From NCBI RefSeq assembly GCF_004331685.1, contig NZ_SJSM01000012.1, positions 62,001 through 126,000 on the forward strand: a stretch of DNA of 64,000 bases, written 5' to 3'. Shown piece after piece: positions 62,943 to 64,000 of the stretch. This DNA is from Pedobacter hiemivivus. Lineage in GTDB: Bacteria; Bacteroidota; Bacteroidia; Sphingobacteriales; Sphingobacteriaceae. Below the pieces are notes generated by a model. The model saw only the letters and a list, made by a program, of their open reading frames with translations. It ran no database searches and was not told the origin of the DNA. How positions within the stretch are numbered: the first letter of the stretch is position 1; each line of letters begins with the position of its first letter. Both the position numbers and the translations under genes were made by a program.

Positions 62943-64000
62943 TGTATAAAAAAAATACTGTAATCAAATGCAGCGCATATTACTTTATTCCATCTAGTTT
63001 TTTTCTAAAAATGAAGTTACTTATTGCTATTTGGATGGTTGCTTTAATGCAAGTTTCAGCGGCGAGCATCGCACAAAATGTGAGTTTAAATGTGAAAAAT
63101 GCGCATATAGAACATGTCTTTCATGAATTAACCAGGCAAACTGGCTTTCACTTTTTTTATGATGTAAAGATCATAAAAGAGGCAAAGCTTTTAACTTTAA
63201 AAGCCCGTGATTTACCACTGACTGATGTGCTGTCTATCTGTTTTTTAAATCAACCTTTCACTTATCATTTTGATGGAAAGGATATTATTATCAAATCAAA
63301 AATTAAGAATCCATCGACGAATGCCGAGATTAAAATTACGGGAAAAGTAAGCGATGAAACTTCCAAACCATTAATTGGAGCTATAGTTCGGGTAAAGGAT
63401 TCAAAAATTACAACTATAACGGATAAGAATGGAAATTATAGCATAGCTGTCCCCAACGAAGATGCCGTATTAGAATTCGTTTTTATTGGGTACATTAAAC
63501 AGGAACTAAAAGTTGGAAACAGGAAAACGCTAAATGTAAATTTAAAGCTTAGCGATACCGGTTTAGATGAAGTAGTGGTAATTGGATATGGCACACAAAA
63601 CAAATCTGATTTAACAGGTTCCATCGCCTCTATAAAAGCCAAAGATCTGGAAAAATCAAAAGCCGTTTCTTTTGCCGAAGCACTGCAGGGACGGGTTTCT
63701 GGAATTCAGATTACTTCAAACTCTGGTGAACCTGGAGCCGGTGTTGATATGAACATCCGAGGGGCAAACTCTTTCTCATCCGGAGTACAACCGCTATATG
63801 TTATTGATGGGGTGCAAATAGATATCAATAATGGGGAGGTGTCGGGATCAGGCTATGGAAATACCTCTTCACTTAATCCCTTAGCGAATATAAACCCTGC
63901 TGACATTGCATCTATAGAGGTTTTAAAGGACGCTTCGGCTACTGCAATTTTTGGTTCCCGTGGCGCCAATGGAGTCATTATTGTAACCACTAAAGAAGGG
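62943..64000 (+). CDS. SusC/RagA TonB-linked outer-membrane protein with STN domain, cut by the window end
   Basis: The first 352 codons of a transporter; the frame is open to the right edge. A signal segment (about residues 24-45) is followed by an STN domain (47-118: VSLNVKNAHIEHVFHELTRQTG), a regulatory domain (about 128-200, with KVSDETSKPLIGAIV) and a plug with VVVIGYGTQNKSDLTGSIAS, RGANSFSSG and EVLKDASATAIFGSRGANG. The STN domain matches the upstream sigma/FecR pair. A SusD gene is expected just outside the window. Confidence 0.94.

Noticed and set aside
1..64000. CRISPR arrays, rRNA, tRNA, transposases or prophage genes
   Set aside because: No regularly spaced repeats, no tRNA-like cloverleaf or rRNA stretch recognised by eye, and no transposase, integrase or phage protein among the translated frames.

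Overview
The window looks like a chromosomal segment of a Bacteroidota bacterium of the Sphingobacteriaceae, most like Pedobacter. The grounds are SusC/SusD outer-membrane pairs, ECF sigma/FecR cassettes, a two-component system of the HTCS type, Bacteroidota-type -7 elements (TAnnTTTG), lipoboxes followed by lysine, and moderately AT-rich coding sequence. I saw no rRNA, tRNA, CRISPR array or intact insertion sequence. No gene-free stretch exceeds 300 bp. The genus is an inference.

Layout. (1) 2-1614: the end of a zinc metalloprotease, a VOC protein and a small membrane protein. (2) 1620-6457: a LacI regulator facing an operon for a mannitol-type polyol dehydrogenase, an MFS permease and a PfkB sugar kinase, with a 34-bp perfect palindrome between them. 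Together they suggest uptake of a polyol such as mannitol, oxidation to a ketose and phosphorylation. (3) 6537-18042: an ECF sigma/FecR-controlled TonB uptake operon (SusC with STN domain, SusD, DUF4843, PKD-like lipoprotein, two TlpA thioredoxins) without glycosidases, so its ligand need not be a glycan. (4) 18300-49192: a large polysaccharide-utilisation locus (PUL) run by an HTCS that is split into two genes. It holds four GH43 enzymes, one GH130, two GH105, an SGNH hydrolase, a mutarotase, a DUF4965 glutaminase-like protein, an IPT/NHL surface lipoprotein, a DUF1735/DUF4973-type lipoprotein and two SusC/SusD pairs. An arabinose-rich pectic or arabinogalactan-type glycan with unsaturated uronic-acid ends is the best guess. 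A 20-bp element recurs in front of all three transcription units of this locus at identical spacing from a promoter-like octamer, and is the likely operator of the regulator.

(5) 49383-52175: an AT-rich pair made of a secreted discoidin-like protein and a PVC-type cytochrome c lipoprotein. (6) 52288-60873: a collection of mostly small stress-type genes (SRPBCC, BrkB/YihY, DUF4142, tandem universal stress protein, phosphoribosyltransferase, YciF-like ferritin, Lmo0937-type membrane peptide, KTSC, mini-Ada plus 2OG-Fe(II) oxygenase, acidic peptides), including three related small proteins of unknown function. (7) 60954-64000: a second ECF sigma/FecR/SusC cassette that runs off the end of the window.

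The most interesting items are the triplicate operator-promoter module with the split HTCS, the LacI double operator, the glycosidase-free ECF/TlpA uptake operon, and the small-protein family in the stress region. All assignments rest on reading motifs by eye; no database search was run.
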